Positions 8,191-17,779 of a stretch of DNA of 64,000 nt are shown one piece after another. Below the pieces are notes generated by a model, which did no database searches, had not been told where the DNA came from, and saw only the letters and a list, made by a program, of their open reading frames with translations. Made by a program: the position numbers and the translations under genes. Numbering within the stretch: the first letter of the stretch is position 1; each line of letters starts with the position of its first letter. This DNA comes from Fidelibacterota bacterium SCGC AAA160-B08 (GTDB lineage Bacteria; Fidelibacterota; Marinisomatia; Marinisomatales; Marinisomataceae): positions 36,001 through 100,000 of the forward strand of contig AQSD01000003.1 in assembly GCA_000402755.1 (NCBI GenBank), given 5' to 3'.

Positions 8191-11100
8191 TTATAATTTT
8201 TTTCTTAATAAAATGTCAAATTTTTCTGATTTATACTTAAAGACAGAATTATAGTCAGAATTATCCAAACTATCCACTATATCCGTACATAAAATTTCAT
8301 TCATCAAATATTTTTTATGCCTATCTATAGCGCTATTTATATAGGTAGAAAAAGTTCCCGATAGTACAATCCTATCATCTACATTAAAATCTGCTTCTTT
8401 TCGCATCACCTGCACATGTCTGATTAACTCTCTAATCAACCCTTCGGCTGCTAAATTTTCATCAATTTCAGTACTTATAGACACTATAACATCATTTGAA
8501 AAAAATGCTTCCTCTTTTTCGTGTCCTTCAATTTGAATAATAATATCTTCTTTTATAATATCAAATTTTTCTGAAGATATTTTTTTATTATTTAAATATT
8601 TGTCCATTACATCATATTGATCGAGCGTTGCAATATACTTAATTACCGTTTGCATCTCTTCGCCAAACTTAGAAGATAAAATCTTAAAATTTGGTTTTAT
8701 AGAAAAGGAACCCATATCCTTTAAGCTTGTTGTGATTGATATTGTCTTGATATTTAGTTCATCTAAGATAAGCTGTTTTTGCTCTAATATAAACTTGGTC
8801 AGCATTGGATCATTTTCATATATTTTTAAATCTGAAAGCGGTTGCCTGACTTTAATATTAGCTTTTTTTCTTGTGGCCCTACCAGATTCAATAATCTTTT
8901 TAAGCGTTTCAACTTTCTTCAACAAATCCATATTAATTTTATCATCATTGTGTTTTGCATACGAAGATAAATGAATACTGTCATGATTTTCGCTTGGATC
9001 GTCTTGTGAAATGTTAAGATACATGCGCTCTGTAATAAATGGTAAAATTGGAGACAGGAGCTTGATAAGTGATAACAAAACATCGTAAAGTGTTTGATAT
9101 GCTACAAACTTATCAGTATCATTTTCACTTTTCCAGAATCTTCGTCTGTTTCTTCTAATATACCAGTTAGATAAATCATCGATGAATAATTCAATTTTCT
9201 TTACAAGCTTATCTGCTTCAAATTTATCATAATGTACAGTAGACTCTTTTATTAATAAATTTGCTTTTGAAATAATCCACTTATCTAACAATGTTAGATC
9301 TTTTTCATCTATATCTTGTGAGTGCGGTTTAAAATTGTCTAAGCTTGCATAGGTACAAAAGAAAGAATAGATATTCCAAAAACTAATTAACCGTTTTCTG
9401 ACTTCGTCAGCCTTATCATATCCAAATAGTAAATTATTTTCTACATTTTGTCTTGCATACATCCACCTCATTACATCGACACCCATTTTTTCAGCAGCAT
9501 CATCGAACCAAATAGCATTTCCTGAAGACTTATGCATTTCGTTTCCGTCTCCATCTTTTACTAATGCGTGACCAAGTAAGGTTTTAAATGGAGCTTGATC
9601 TTCAAGAAAGGATGACATAGCTAATAGAGAATAAAACCAATTTCTAAACTGACCAGGAAAACATTCTGTAATAAAATCAGCTGGAAACCATTCATTCCAA
9701 TATTTTTTATCCTCAAAATATTTCAATGTAGAAAAAGGAACAATTCCTGCATCAAGCCATGGATTACCAACATCAGGAATTCTAGTACCAATTAATCCTG
9801 TTTCAGGATGTTTAATCTTTACATGATCAACCCAAGGTCTATGAGGACTATTTCCGTCAAACTTTTCCCATCCTTCGACAGATAATTCTTTCAATTCTTC
9901 TCTTGACCCTACAACATGAAAACTTCCATCTTCAAAGGTCCAAATTGGTAGAGCTAATCCCCAAAAACGTTTCTTTGATATCATCCAATCGCCCATATTG
10001 TCTAACCAGTTATGCTCCCTATCTTCTCCCCATTCTGGAATCCAATCGATATCGCTGACAACATTTTTAATTCTATCTCTCCAATCCATATTTATATACC
10101 ATTCATCTACCTGCTTGAATACAAGCTCATCGCCTGATCTCCAACAATGAGGATATATATGAGGATAATCTTCTGCATACAATAATAGATTTCTATCTTT
10201 TAAATCTTGTATAATTTTTTTAGCAGTATTAGGGTCTGTAACATTTAATCCAGACATAAAATCAAATCCATCAAGAAAGTTTGCTTGATTATCAATAGGT
10301 GATATTTCTACAAAACCTTCTTTTTTACAAATTTTGTTATCTATAGATCCACAACCGCCTGCCATATGAACAATACCAGTTCCTTCTCCTTCTACTACCA
10401 TGTCTTTACCTTCAGAGTCTTTGCCTCCATCGATTACAATATGACATTGTATAGGTGTCAATTCATCGCCTTTTTTATCTTCACCTATATTTGGATAGCC
10501 TCCAGCAGTTTGCTGTGGCTCTAGATGGTCGTATGGACCTTGATAGGTCCAACCAATCATATCTTCACCTTTAATAACTTCAAGAACCTTATATCCACCT
10601 CTTTCTTTAAATATCTGATCTAAAGTTTTTAGCTTTGGTACTCCATCAATCCAATTCTTCTTTTCTGTAAATTCTTTGCTTAATCGTTGAAATTTTAAAT
10701 TATTTTCAGCAACATAATAAATCGAATCATCTGTTAGTTGAATTTTTGCATAATTTATTTTTTTATTTACAGCGACAGCGATATTTGATGAAAGAGTCCA
10801 TGGAGTTGTAGTCCAAATTAATATATGTTCATCTTGTTTGTCTTTTAGAGAAAATTTAACGAATACACCTTTGTGAACCGTTAGCTTGCGTCCCTCAATA
10901 ATTTCCATTTGAGAATAAGAAGTACCTGATCTTCCAGACCATGGAACAACATCCGTACCTCTATAGATTTTTTTCTCATTAAATAATTTTTTTAAAAAAG
11001 CCCATATAGCATAATTGTTTTCATCAGACATGGTATAGTATGAATTTTCCCAATCCATCCAATAACCCAATCTTTTTGATTGTTCAGTTTGAACATCTGA

Positions 11101-11484
11101 ATACTTTGTAACACGCTCTTTACAGAGTTCAACAAATTTTTCTATTCCAAGCTCTTCAACTTCTTTCTTTGATTTAATGCCAAGCTCTTTTTCTACTTCA
11201 ATCTCAACCCATAATCCTTGACAATCAAAACCATTTTGATATCGAAGTTGATAGCCATTCATTGACTTATATCTTTGATAAAGATCTTTCAATGTTCTGC
11301 CCCAAGCATGGTGAACACCCATTGGATTATTAGCTGTAATAGGACCATCTAGAAAACTCCATTTTTCACCTTCAGAATTCTGAATTACTAATTTTTGAAA
11401 AGTTTTATTTTTTTCCCAGAAATCAAGGATTTCATGTTCATTGGATACAAAGTCTATTTTTGGATTTTCTTTTCTTATACTCAT
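8191..11484 (-). CDS. ileS: Isoleucyl-tRNA synthetase (long, TANNPMGVHHAWG type)
   Basis: 1097 residues, class I synthetase that charges tRNA-Ile. The HIGH-equivalent is MGVHHAWGR at about 55-63, preceded by GPITANNP, and the KMSKS-equivalent is MHKSSGNAI near residue 650. The editing (CP1) domain with WTTTPWTLSSN lies between. The form of the HIGH region is that of the eukaryote/actinobacteria-like IleRS clade rather than the E. coli type; in known systems that clade often resists mupirocin. The lspA-dksA-ileS cluster is a typical arrangement. Confidence 0.97.
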   Translation of the reverse strand: MSIRKENPKIDFVSNEHEILDFWEKNKTFQKLVIQNSEGEKWSFLDGPITANNPMGVHHAWGRTLKDLYQRYKSMNGYQLRYQNGFDCQGLWVEIEVEKELGIKSKKEVEELGIEKFVELCKERVTKYSDVQTEQSKRLGYWMDWENSYYTMSDENNYAIWAFLKKLFNEKKIYRGTDVVPWSGRSGTSYSQMEIIEGRKLTVHKGVFVKFSLKDKQDEHILIWTTTPWTLSSNIAVAVNKKINYAKIQLTDDSIYYVAENNLKFQRLSKEFTEKKNWIDGVPKLKTLDQIFKERGGYKVLEVIKGEDMIGWTYQGPYDHLEPQQTAGGYPNIGEDKKGDELTPIQCHIVIDGGKDSEGKDMVVEGEGTGIVHMAGGCGSIDNKICKKEGFVEISPIDNQANFLDGFDFMSGLNVTDPNTAKKIIQDLKDRNLLLYAEDYPHIYPHCWRSGDELVFKQVDEWYINMDWRDRIKNVVSDIDWIPEWGEDREHNWLDNMGDWMISKKRFWGLALPIWTFEDGSFHVVGSREELKELSVEGWEKFDGNSPHRPWVDHVKIKHPETGLIGTRIPDVGNPWLDAGIVPFSTLKYFEDKKYWNEWFPADFITECFPGQFRNWFYSLLAMSSFLEDQAPFKTLLGHALVKDGDGNEMHKSSGNAIWFDDAAEKMGVDVMRWMYARQNVENNLLFGYDKADEVRKRLISFWNIYSFFCTYASLDNFKPHSQDIDEKDLTLLDKWIISKANLLIKESTVHYDKFEADKLVKKIELFIDDLSNWYIRRNRRRFWKSENDTDKFVAYQTLYDVLLSLIKLLSPILPFITERMYLNISQDDPSENHDSIHLSSYAKHNDDKINMDLLKKVETLKKIIESGRATRKKANIKVRQPLSDLKIYENDPMLTKFILEQKQLILDELNIKTISITTSLKDMGSFSIKPNFKILSSKFGEEMQTVIKYIATLDQYDVMDKYLNNKKISSEKFDIIKEDIIIQIEGHEKEEAFFSNDVIVSISTEIDENLAAEGLIRELIRHVQVMRKEADFNVDDRIVLSGTFSTYINSAIDRHKKYLMNEILCTDIVDSLDNSDYNSVFKYKSEKFDILLRKKL

Positions 11485-11540
11485 GATGAATTAACTATGA
11501 ACTTATAAGAAATGTTGAATTATTGCAATTTGATTAGAAT

Positions 11541-12938
11541 TTATCTTCTAAGTGTTAAAAATCTAGATGCATTACCACGTTTTACTAAGAATAGAATTTT
11601 TGTATCTTTTTCATATTTAGACATTTCAGCTTTAAACATTTTTAGATTAGATATTTTTTGTCTGCCTATGCGAGTAATTAAGTCTCCCTCTTGCATATCT
11701 GATTTTTCTGCAATACCACCCTCTACAACATCCACCACAACTACTCCTTCAATATCAGAGTTTCTAGAACTTTTGATGTCATATTTTTCAATCAAATCAT
11801 TAGTAATATCCAATACAGATAATCCAAATTCATTATAAGCGTTCTGAGTATTACTTGCCATTTCATCTCCAGATCTTTCTTCAAGCACGACATCGATGTC
11901 TTTAACTTTACCTTCCCTAGATATAGTTAAAGTTATTTTTGCACCGGGATTAGTGCTAGATACTAAATTTTTTAATTCAGCACCATTAGTAATTTCTTTT
12001 CCTTCAAAATTGATAATTACATCTCCTGATTCTAATCCAGATTTATCAGCAGGACTTCCCTCTACAATATCACTAACAATAGTACCTTTCCTAGACTTAA
12101 GATCCATTGTATCATAAAGATCTTCACTGATATCTTGCATATAAATACCTAAAAAAGAACGTACTACGTAACCTTTAGAGATTAAGTCGCTCATTACTTT
12201 TGTAACTATACTTGATGGAATTGCAAATCCTATCCCAGCATTAGATCTTCCACTACCTGAAGCGATTGCTGCATTAATTCCAATAAGTTCGCCATCCATA
12301 TTTAGTAATGCTCCTCCACTATTTCCTGGGTTAATAGCAGCATCTGTCTGTATAAAGTTCTGATAAGTATTACCGCTACCTCTCATTACATTATTCCTAC
12401 CTATGGCACTAATAATACCTGCAGTGACCGTGTGGCTAAGCGATTCAGAAAAAGGACTTCCAATAGCTAGCACCCATTCTCCAACCCTAATAACTTCAGA
12501 GTCTCCAATTGGTACTGCTTTAATATTATCTGCTTCGATTTGAAGGATAGCCAAATCAGTACCTTGATCTAATCCTACAACCGTAGCTTTAAAAATTCTT
12601 TTATCCATTAACTCTACCATAATTTCATCAACAGGCTTGTCGCTTCTTTCATCAAAAATAACATGGTGATTAGTAACGATATATGCATTCTCTTCATCTA
12701 CAATTACACCTGAACCCAATGATTTACTTTCAAATTCCTCTGGAACAGATCTGCCCCAATATTTATAGAAATTTTGTACATCTTCATCCATGGTTATTGT
12801 ATTGGTAGTAGTAATTGTAACAACTGATTCATTCACATTTTCAGCAATATCAGCAAATGAATTGCTAAACTGCTTGAACATAGAGCCTTGAGAAAACAAG
12901 GCTGATGATGCAATCAATATTATAAATATTTTTTTCAT
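11541..12938 (-). CDS. Periplasmic serine protease of the Do/HtrA (DegP/DegQ) family
   Basis: 465 residues. A signal peptide (MKKIFIILIASSALFSQ) sends it to the periplasm. The trypsin-like domain has the complete triad: His92 (TNHHVI), Asp128 (GTDLAIL) and Ser207 (GNSGGALL). Two PDZ domains follow (about 265-350 and 370-460, with GSPADKSGLESGD and GIAEKSDMQEGD). Such proteins degrade or chaperone misfolded envelope proteins. Alone in its stretch, 43 bp downstream of dsbD. DegP versus DegQ cannot be told. Confidence 0.95.
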   Translation of the reverse strand: MKKIFIILIASSALFSQGSMFKQFSNSFADIAENVNESVVTITTTNTITMDEDVQNFYKYWGRSVPEEFESKSLGSGVIVDEENAYIVTNHHVIFDERSDKPVDEIMVELMDKRIFKATVVGLDQGTDLAILQIEADNIKAVPIGDSEVIRVGEWVLAIGSPFSESLSHTVTAGIISAIGRNNVMRGSGNTYQNFIQTDAAINPGNSGGALLNMDGELIGINAAIASGSGRSNAGIGFAIPSSIVTKVMSDLISKGYVVRSFLGIYMQDISEDLYDTMDLKSRKGTIVSDIVEGSPADKSGLESGDVIINFEGKEITNGAELKNLVSSTNPGAKITLTISREGKVKDIDVVLEERSGDEMASNTQNAYNEFGLSVLDITNDLIEKYDIKSSRNSDIEGVVVVDVVEGGIAEKSDMQEGDLITRIGRQKISNLKMFKAEMSKYEKDTKILFLVKRGNASRFLTLRR

Positions 12939-12981
12939 ATTTCTTTTATTTGAATGGAAACGTAAGCAATAAGTTCCGCAC

Positions 12982-14787
12982 TTAGTTTAATCCTTCTTGT
13001 AAAAATCTTTTAAACTCTTCCACGTCTCTAGTCATACCAGGAAATTCTCCAATGACTAAATCATTTTTATCTAAAATAACGTAGTAAGGCAAGGCTGCAG
13101 TTTTGAATCGATTAATTTGATAGTCTCTCTTTTCAAGATAGTTATCTCCAGAATCAGTATATAGACTAACTAAAACAAAATTTGACATTATATCTTCTAC
13201 CGATTTCTTTGCAAAAACATTTGTTTCCATCCAGCGACAATTAGTACAGGTGACTCCAGTAAAATCTATAAATATTTTTTTATCATCTTGATTAGCTAGA
13301 ATAAAAGCATCATCTAGAGAATAAACCCAATTCAAATTTGATTTAACTTTTTTTGGCGGAAGATAAGATTCAATATTTCCATCGATATTATATCCAAAAT
13401 TTCCTGCTAATAAGTAAGAACCCAGTATAAAAAAACTTATAGAGGCTAATGCTCTTTGATAAGAAACTACTATCTTAGAATCATGTTTGAATCGAACGAT
13501 TCCTACAATATAGAAAGCGCATAGGAACATAATAATTGCCCAGCAGTAAAGTACAATCTCATAAGTGAATATGTCCCACTGCCATACTAAATCTGTATTA
13601 CTAATAAATTTAAAAGCTGCTGCTATTTCAAGAAATCCCATGATCACTTTTACAGAGTTTAGCCAACCACCTGATTGGGGTAATTTTTTCAAATAATGTG
13701 GAAAAAGAGCCAAAAAGAAGAAGGGTGACGCAAAAGCCAAACTAAATACTAGCATACCGATGATAGGCCAAAACCAATCACCTTGTGAGGCAGCCACTAA
13801 AATTGTACCCATAAATGCTACTGTACATGTAAAAGAAGTAAGAGTAAAAGTTAGTGCCATGAATAATATACCTGCATATCCTTCAGAACTTTCTCTCTCC
13901 AATGAAAAACGTTTTAATGATTGAGGAATCTCAATTTCATAAAAACCAAAAAGTGAAAAAGCAAAATAGATGAATAAAAAGGCAATAAATAAATTTACAT
14001 AAGGATTAGCGGCAAGCTGTGTTGCGCCTGAGGCGCCAAGAAAAATAGCTAGCAACATACCCAATAATGTGAACGTCATAACAATACCTAACATATAAAC
14101 TGAAGCATCTTTAATAGGCGAAGTTTTTTTGTCTTCACCTCTTTTCAAGAAAAAAGAAATTGTAATAGGTATCATTGGAAAAACACACGGTGTTAACAGT
14201 GCAGCAAATCCCATGATTAGTGAGATAAGAAGAAATCCTCCAATGTCAGAATCGTCTAGCTCTAAACGATTAAATACAGAGTCTTTTGAAAAATCAAAAC
14301 TATTGACTGTAAACTGCTCTCTTATATTGCCACTTTCCAACACAAATTGAACAGTTTCGCTATATTCATTCGGTGGATAACATAGATTTCCTGTACAAAC
14401 CTGATATTGAACTGTTACATCAAATGAATATATACCATTAGACAAATTTTTATCTAGAATAATAGGCACTTTAAATAAAGGATTGCCTTCATGATACTTA
14501 GTAATATTATCAAAGCCTTCATCATATGTTACAATAGGATCTGGTTCTATAATTCTACCTGTCTTAACAATTTGATCTGATATGATATTAATAACTGTTG
14601 GTTCTGGTCCTTCAGGTACATCATAAATTGCATAAATATGCCATTCATCTTCAATATTTGCTTGAACCTCCAAGATAACTACTTCACCTTGATTTGTATT
14701 ATTTATATTGAATTTAAATTCAGCAGGATCGCTAAACTGACCGAATAAAATAGAAAAATATGCTAATATTGGAATTATTTTTTTCAT
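12982..14787 (-). CDS. dsbD: Thiol:disulfide interchange protein DsbD
   Basis: 601 residues in the classical three-part layout: a signal peptide and periplasmic alpha domain (about 20-150; cysteines in VCTGNLCYPP), a central block of eight hydrophobic helices with LLTPCVFPMIPI and TSFTCTVAFMG, and a C-terminal thioredoxin-like gamma domain with FTGVTCTNCRWME (CTNC active site). It carries electrons from cytoplasmic thioredoxin across the inner membrane to periplasmic partners. Close to the patatin gene (7-bp gap). Confidence 0.94.
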   Translation of the reverse strand: MKKIIPILAYFSILFGQFSDPAEFKFNINNTNQGEVVILEVQANIEDEWHIYAIYDVPEGPEPTVINIISDQIVKTGRIIEPDPIVTYDEGFDNITKYHEGNPLFKVPIILDKNLSNGIYSFDVTVQYQVCTGNLCYPPNEYSETVQFVLESGNIREQFTVNSFDFSKDSVFNRLELDDSDIGGFLLISLIMGFAALLTPCVFPMIPITISFFLKRGEDKKTSPIKDASVYMLGIVMTFTLLGMLLAIFLGASGATQLAANPYVNLFIAFLFIYFAFSLFGFYEIEIPQSLKRFSLERESSEGYAGILFMALTFTLTSFTCTVAFMGTILVAASQGDWFWPIIGMLVFSLAFASPFFFLALFPHYLKKLPQSGGWLNSVKVIMGFLEIAAAFKFISNTDLVWQWDIFTYEIVLYCWAIIMFLCAFYIVGIVRFKHDSKIVVSYQRALASISFFILGSYLLAGNFGYNIDGNIESYLPPKKVKSNLNWVYSLDDAFILANQDDKKIFIDFTGVTCTNCRWMETNVFAKKSVEDIMSNFVLVSLYTDSGDNYLEKRDYQINRFKTAALPYYVILDKNDLVIGEFPGMTRDVEEFKRFLQEGLN

Positions 14788-14794
14788 TAATGTC

Positions 14795-15730
14795 CTAAGA
14801 AGCTAATCTTTTCTTTAGCTTGCTCCAAAATGTTTCTTTAGGAATTTTGCTGATATTTTCTGTCATAGAATCTAGTTGAACTAATAATTTTTCCATTTCA
14901 GATTCTGCTGCATTATATCCATTTTTAATAAATTCTTCAGTCTTATCAAAAGCAGACCAATGTAAGTTTTTATGTTCAGGACTAATAACAAAATCAGACT
15001 GTTTTAGTAGATAAGAATTTAAATGTAATGTGGATATATCTCTCGCTCGATTAGTAATTTCAAATATATTATCGGGTTCCTCATTGGTATCAAATGCTCT
15101 ACTAATATTTACTGCAATAATAAAATCACATTCACCTATTAATGGAGGTACGGGTGTTGGAAAAACAATTCCACCATCAAGCAGCATTCTATTATCTATA
15201 TATGTTGGCTCTACAAACCCAGGAATAGATGAACTCTTAACGACTGCATCGACAACATTGCCCGATTTATAGAGCATTGGTTTTCCAGAAATCAAATCTG
15301 TAGCAGTAACAATTAGAGGTATTTTTAAATCACTAAACTGACTATTAGCAAATAGATTATTTGCAGCTTTTGCCAATCTTTCATTCTTGACAAGTGACTT
15401 CCTAGTTGAACTTACCATTAGTATATATTGATTTTTCATTTGCTTGAATACTTGAGAAAAAACTGAATCATCTTTTTCATTGTTAGGTATATACCTAAAC
15501 CCTAAATCTTTAAAATCTTCACCATTAACATGTGCAGTATATTTTTCTTCTATGATATCAGCATTGGCATGAGATGCATACATAGCACCAATCATTGATC
15601 CGGCGCTAGTACCTGATATAACATCGGGTATAATACCTCTATGCTCTAAAGATTTTAATACTCCTATATGACAAGCACCTCTTGCTCCACCCCCACCAAG
15701 GGCTAAACCAATTTTTAGATTCTTATACAT
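14795..15730 (-). CDS. Patatin-like phospholipase (RssA/YchK type)
   Basis: 311 residues. It starts with the oxyanion-hole motif LALGGGGARGACHIGV, followed by the nucleophile elbow GTSAGS (Ser42) and a later DGG (LLDGGIVFPTPV) that supplies the catalytic aspartate. These give a predicted active serine lipid acyl hydrolase. No signal peptide, so cytoplasmic or membrane-associated. The start lies 9 bp downstream of pyrE. The physiological lipid substrate is not known from sequence. Confidence 0.9.
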   Translation of the reverse strand: MYKNLKIGLALGGGGARGACHIGVLKSLEHRGIIPDVISGTSAGSMIGAMYASHANADIIEEKYTAHVNGEDFKDLGFRYIPNNEKDDSVFSQVFKQMKNQYILMVSSTRKSLVKNERLAKAANNLFANSQFSDLKIPLIVTATDLISGKPMLYKSGNVVDAVVKSSSIPGFVEPTYIDNRMLLDGGIVFPTPVPPLIGECDFIIAVNISRAFDTNEEPDNIFEITNRARDISTLHLNSYLLKQSDFVISPEHKNLHWSAFDKTEEFIKNGYNAAESEMEKLLVQLDSMTENISKIPKETFWSKLKKRLAS

Positions 15731-15739
15731 TCAATCTCT

Positions 15740-16327
15740 CTAGGTTGCATCCGAAGCAATAATATTGCTTCCAGGTTTAATTGCTGGAATGTCTTTGACA
15801 TGATCTGGAATATTATTTTTATCAAAAATTTTTGCGGCTTGTTTAGTGATTGCAAAAAAATTATCATGTAAATGAACAGGTGTAGTACTTCTATCAACAA
15901 TGATACCAATACCTACAATATTACCTTTATGTTTATTGATTAATTCGGAAACTTCCTTGATAGAGCCTCCCGTACTAAGTACATCTTCGATAATAAGAAT
16001 TTTTTCATCAGGATTTATTTCAAAACCTCTCCTAAGCTCCATTTTACCATTAACTCGTTCTGAGAATATTGTTCTTTTATTTAATTGTCTTCCAACTTCA
16101 GTACCTAGAACAATACCTCCAATTGCAGGTGAAATCACTTTGTCAATTGACAGATCTGAAAAATGAGATGATAAAATATCTGCAAAAAATGATAAGTACT
16201 TCGGATATTGCAATACCTTAGCACACTGAAAATAAGCATCACTATGCATGCCCGATGACAACACAAAATGGCCATACATTAGTGCTTCAGTTTCTTCAAA
16301 AATCTTTATATAATCTTTATCGTTCAA
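15740..16327 (-). CDS. pyrE: Orotate phosphoribosyltransferase
   Basis: 195 residues; transfers ribose-5-phosphate from PRPP to orotate in UMP synthesis. The PRPP-binding motif ILIIEDVLSTGGS is clear, and KMELRRGFEI follows the expected lysine-rich loop. It overlaps the stop of pyrF by 11 bp, so the last two steps of pyrimidine synthesis are encoded as a translationally coupled pair. Confidence 0.95.
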   Translation of the reverse strand: MNDKDYIKIFEETEALMYGHFVLSSGMHSDAYFQCAKVLQYPKYLSFFADILSSHFSDLSIDKVISPAIGGIVLGTEVGRQLNKRTIFSERVNGKMELRRGFEINPDEKILIIEDVLSTGGSIKEVSELINKHKGNIVGIGIIVDRSTTPVHLHDNFFAITKQAAKIFDKNNIPDHVKDIPAIKPGSNIIASDAT

Positions 16328-17096
16328 AATGTAACCTCATTTGATTTACAAAATTGTGTGCAGCATCATGAATACCTTGATAGTCATTATCTCCAGGAAA
16401 AATTATAGATCTAGACACATTAATCAAGGTTGATTCTGCATAATTATTATTAATCTTAATAACATCTTCAAGACTACCTCCTTGTGCACCAATACCGGGA
16501 ATAAGAAAAGGCAAATCGTTTGTATTTCTTACTTCGCTCATTACTTTGCTATTGGTAGCTCCAACAACTAAGCCAATATTGTTATACCTATTCATATTTT
16601 TTGACAATTCAATTACTTTATCAAAAATACCTTCCTGAATATAGCTAGCAGATGCGTTTGAAGTCCTGCAAAGAACATAAACTCCTTTATCTTCACGAGA
16701 ACAAAATGGCTCAATAGCCTCTTCTCCCATATATGGATTTACAGTTATAGCATCACAATTAAAATGATTAAAGAATGCATTGGCATAATGATTTGCTGTA
16801 TTTCCAATATCACCTCTTTTAGCATCAGCAATAATAATATGGTCACTTCCAATCTCTTTGACTAGTTCTTCAAGCCATAAAAAACCTTGAGATCCCCACT
16901 CTTCAAAAAATGCAAGATTTGGCTTATATGCTGCTGCTACATCTTTTGTAGCTGATACAATCTTAAAAGAATAATCTTTAAGTTCTTGAATTGTAACATC
17001 AGAGTTAAAATATTTTTTATCAATATCGATTCCGACGCATAGATTGGAATTTTTTGCTTTTATTGTATTGTGTAGTTTTTCTTTAAAAGATATCAT
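16317..17096 (-). CDS. pyrF: Orotidine 5'-phosphate decarboxylase (type 2, PyrF subfamily 2)
   Basis: 259 residues. The N-terminus NLCVGIDIDKKYF and the active-site IIADAKRGDIGNTANHYA (Asp-Lys-Asp tetrad part) mark the longer OMPDC subfamily 2. It makes UMP from OMP. The GIGAQGGS phosphate-binding loop lies near the C-terminus. First gene of the pyrF-pyrE pair; divergent from a plus-strand acetyltransferase, with a 77-bp intergenic space that must hold both promoters. Confidence 0.95.
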   Translation of the reverse strand: MISFKEKLHNTIKAKNSNLCVGIDIDKKYFNSDVTIQELKDYSFKIVSATKDVAAAYKPNLAFFEEWGSQGFLWLEELVKEIGSDHIIIADAKRGDIGNTANHYANAFFNHFNCDAITVNPYMGEEAIEPFCSREDKGVYVLCRTSNASASYIQEGIFDKVIELSKNMNRYNNIGLVVGATNSKVMSEVRNTNDLPFLIPGIGAQGGSLEDVIKINNNYAESTLINVSRSIIFPGDNDYQGIHDAAHNFVNQMRLHFER

Positions 17097-17173
17097 CGGC
17101 GAAATTTAACCTAATTAACATTATCAAACAAATGCCTTCATACTAGATTGAAAAATTTTTAATATTCATCACA

Positions 17174-17779
17174 ATGCGCAATCCCGAAAACTCATCAAAA
17201 ACAAAAATTATTGCTTCTACTAACGTTTTTCAAATTGAAAAAGTTGAAAAAGTTGGTAAAGCAGATTATCCTCAGCTTATAGAAATATCCTTACATCTAG
17301 CTAAAGAATATGGAAGACAAGCTGTCCTTACAAAATCAACTATTGAGAAATATTTTAATACGGATAAATCTCTACCATTTATTGCAAGATATCAAGATGA
17401 AATTATTGGCTATATCATCGGAATACCATTAGAAGAGTTACGTCAAGAATCCTGGGCAGTCAATGATGAGAATTTTGGCAAGTACAACACCTTATATACT
17501 TATGCTTTTGTCATTATGGAAAAATATAAATCTAACGGCTATGCGAGAATGCTAAAACGAGTATATCTTAGTTGGGCTCAAAAGAAATCTAATATTAAAT
17601 ATATTACAGGTCATGTGATTACCGGCACATCAAACACAGCTGATAAAAATATGACTATAATTAGTCGTATAGATAATTGGCAAGGTACTAAAAAATCTTT
17701 TGAATACTATAGACGTTCATTTGACATTAAAGATAATGTTGAGTCTATTAATAGCCCGCCTTTAGAAATTACTATTTAG
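17174..17779 (+). CDS. GNAT-family N-acetyltransferase
   Basis: 201 residues. After a ~35-residue leader without a known motif there is a GNAT core: the beta strands LPFIARYQDEIIGYIIGIPLE and the acetyl-CoA pyrophosphate loop in YKSNGYARMLKRVYLSWA (degenerate Q/RxxGxG/A). The acceptor is unknown. A lone plus-strand gene whose 3' end overlaps the convergent symporter gene by 8 bp. Confidence 0.7.
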   Translation: MRNPENSSKTKIIASTNVFQIEKVEKVGKADYPQLIEISLHLAKEYGRQAVLTKSTIEKYFNTDKSLPFIARYQDEIIGYIIGIPLEELRQESWAVNDENFGKYNTLYTYAFVIMEKYKSNGYARMLKRVYLSWAQKKSNIKYITGHVITGTSNTADKNMTIISRIDNWQGTKKSFEYYRRSFDIKDNVESINSPPLEITI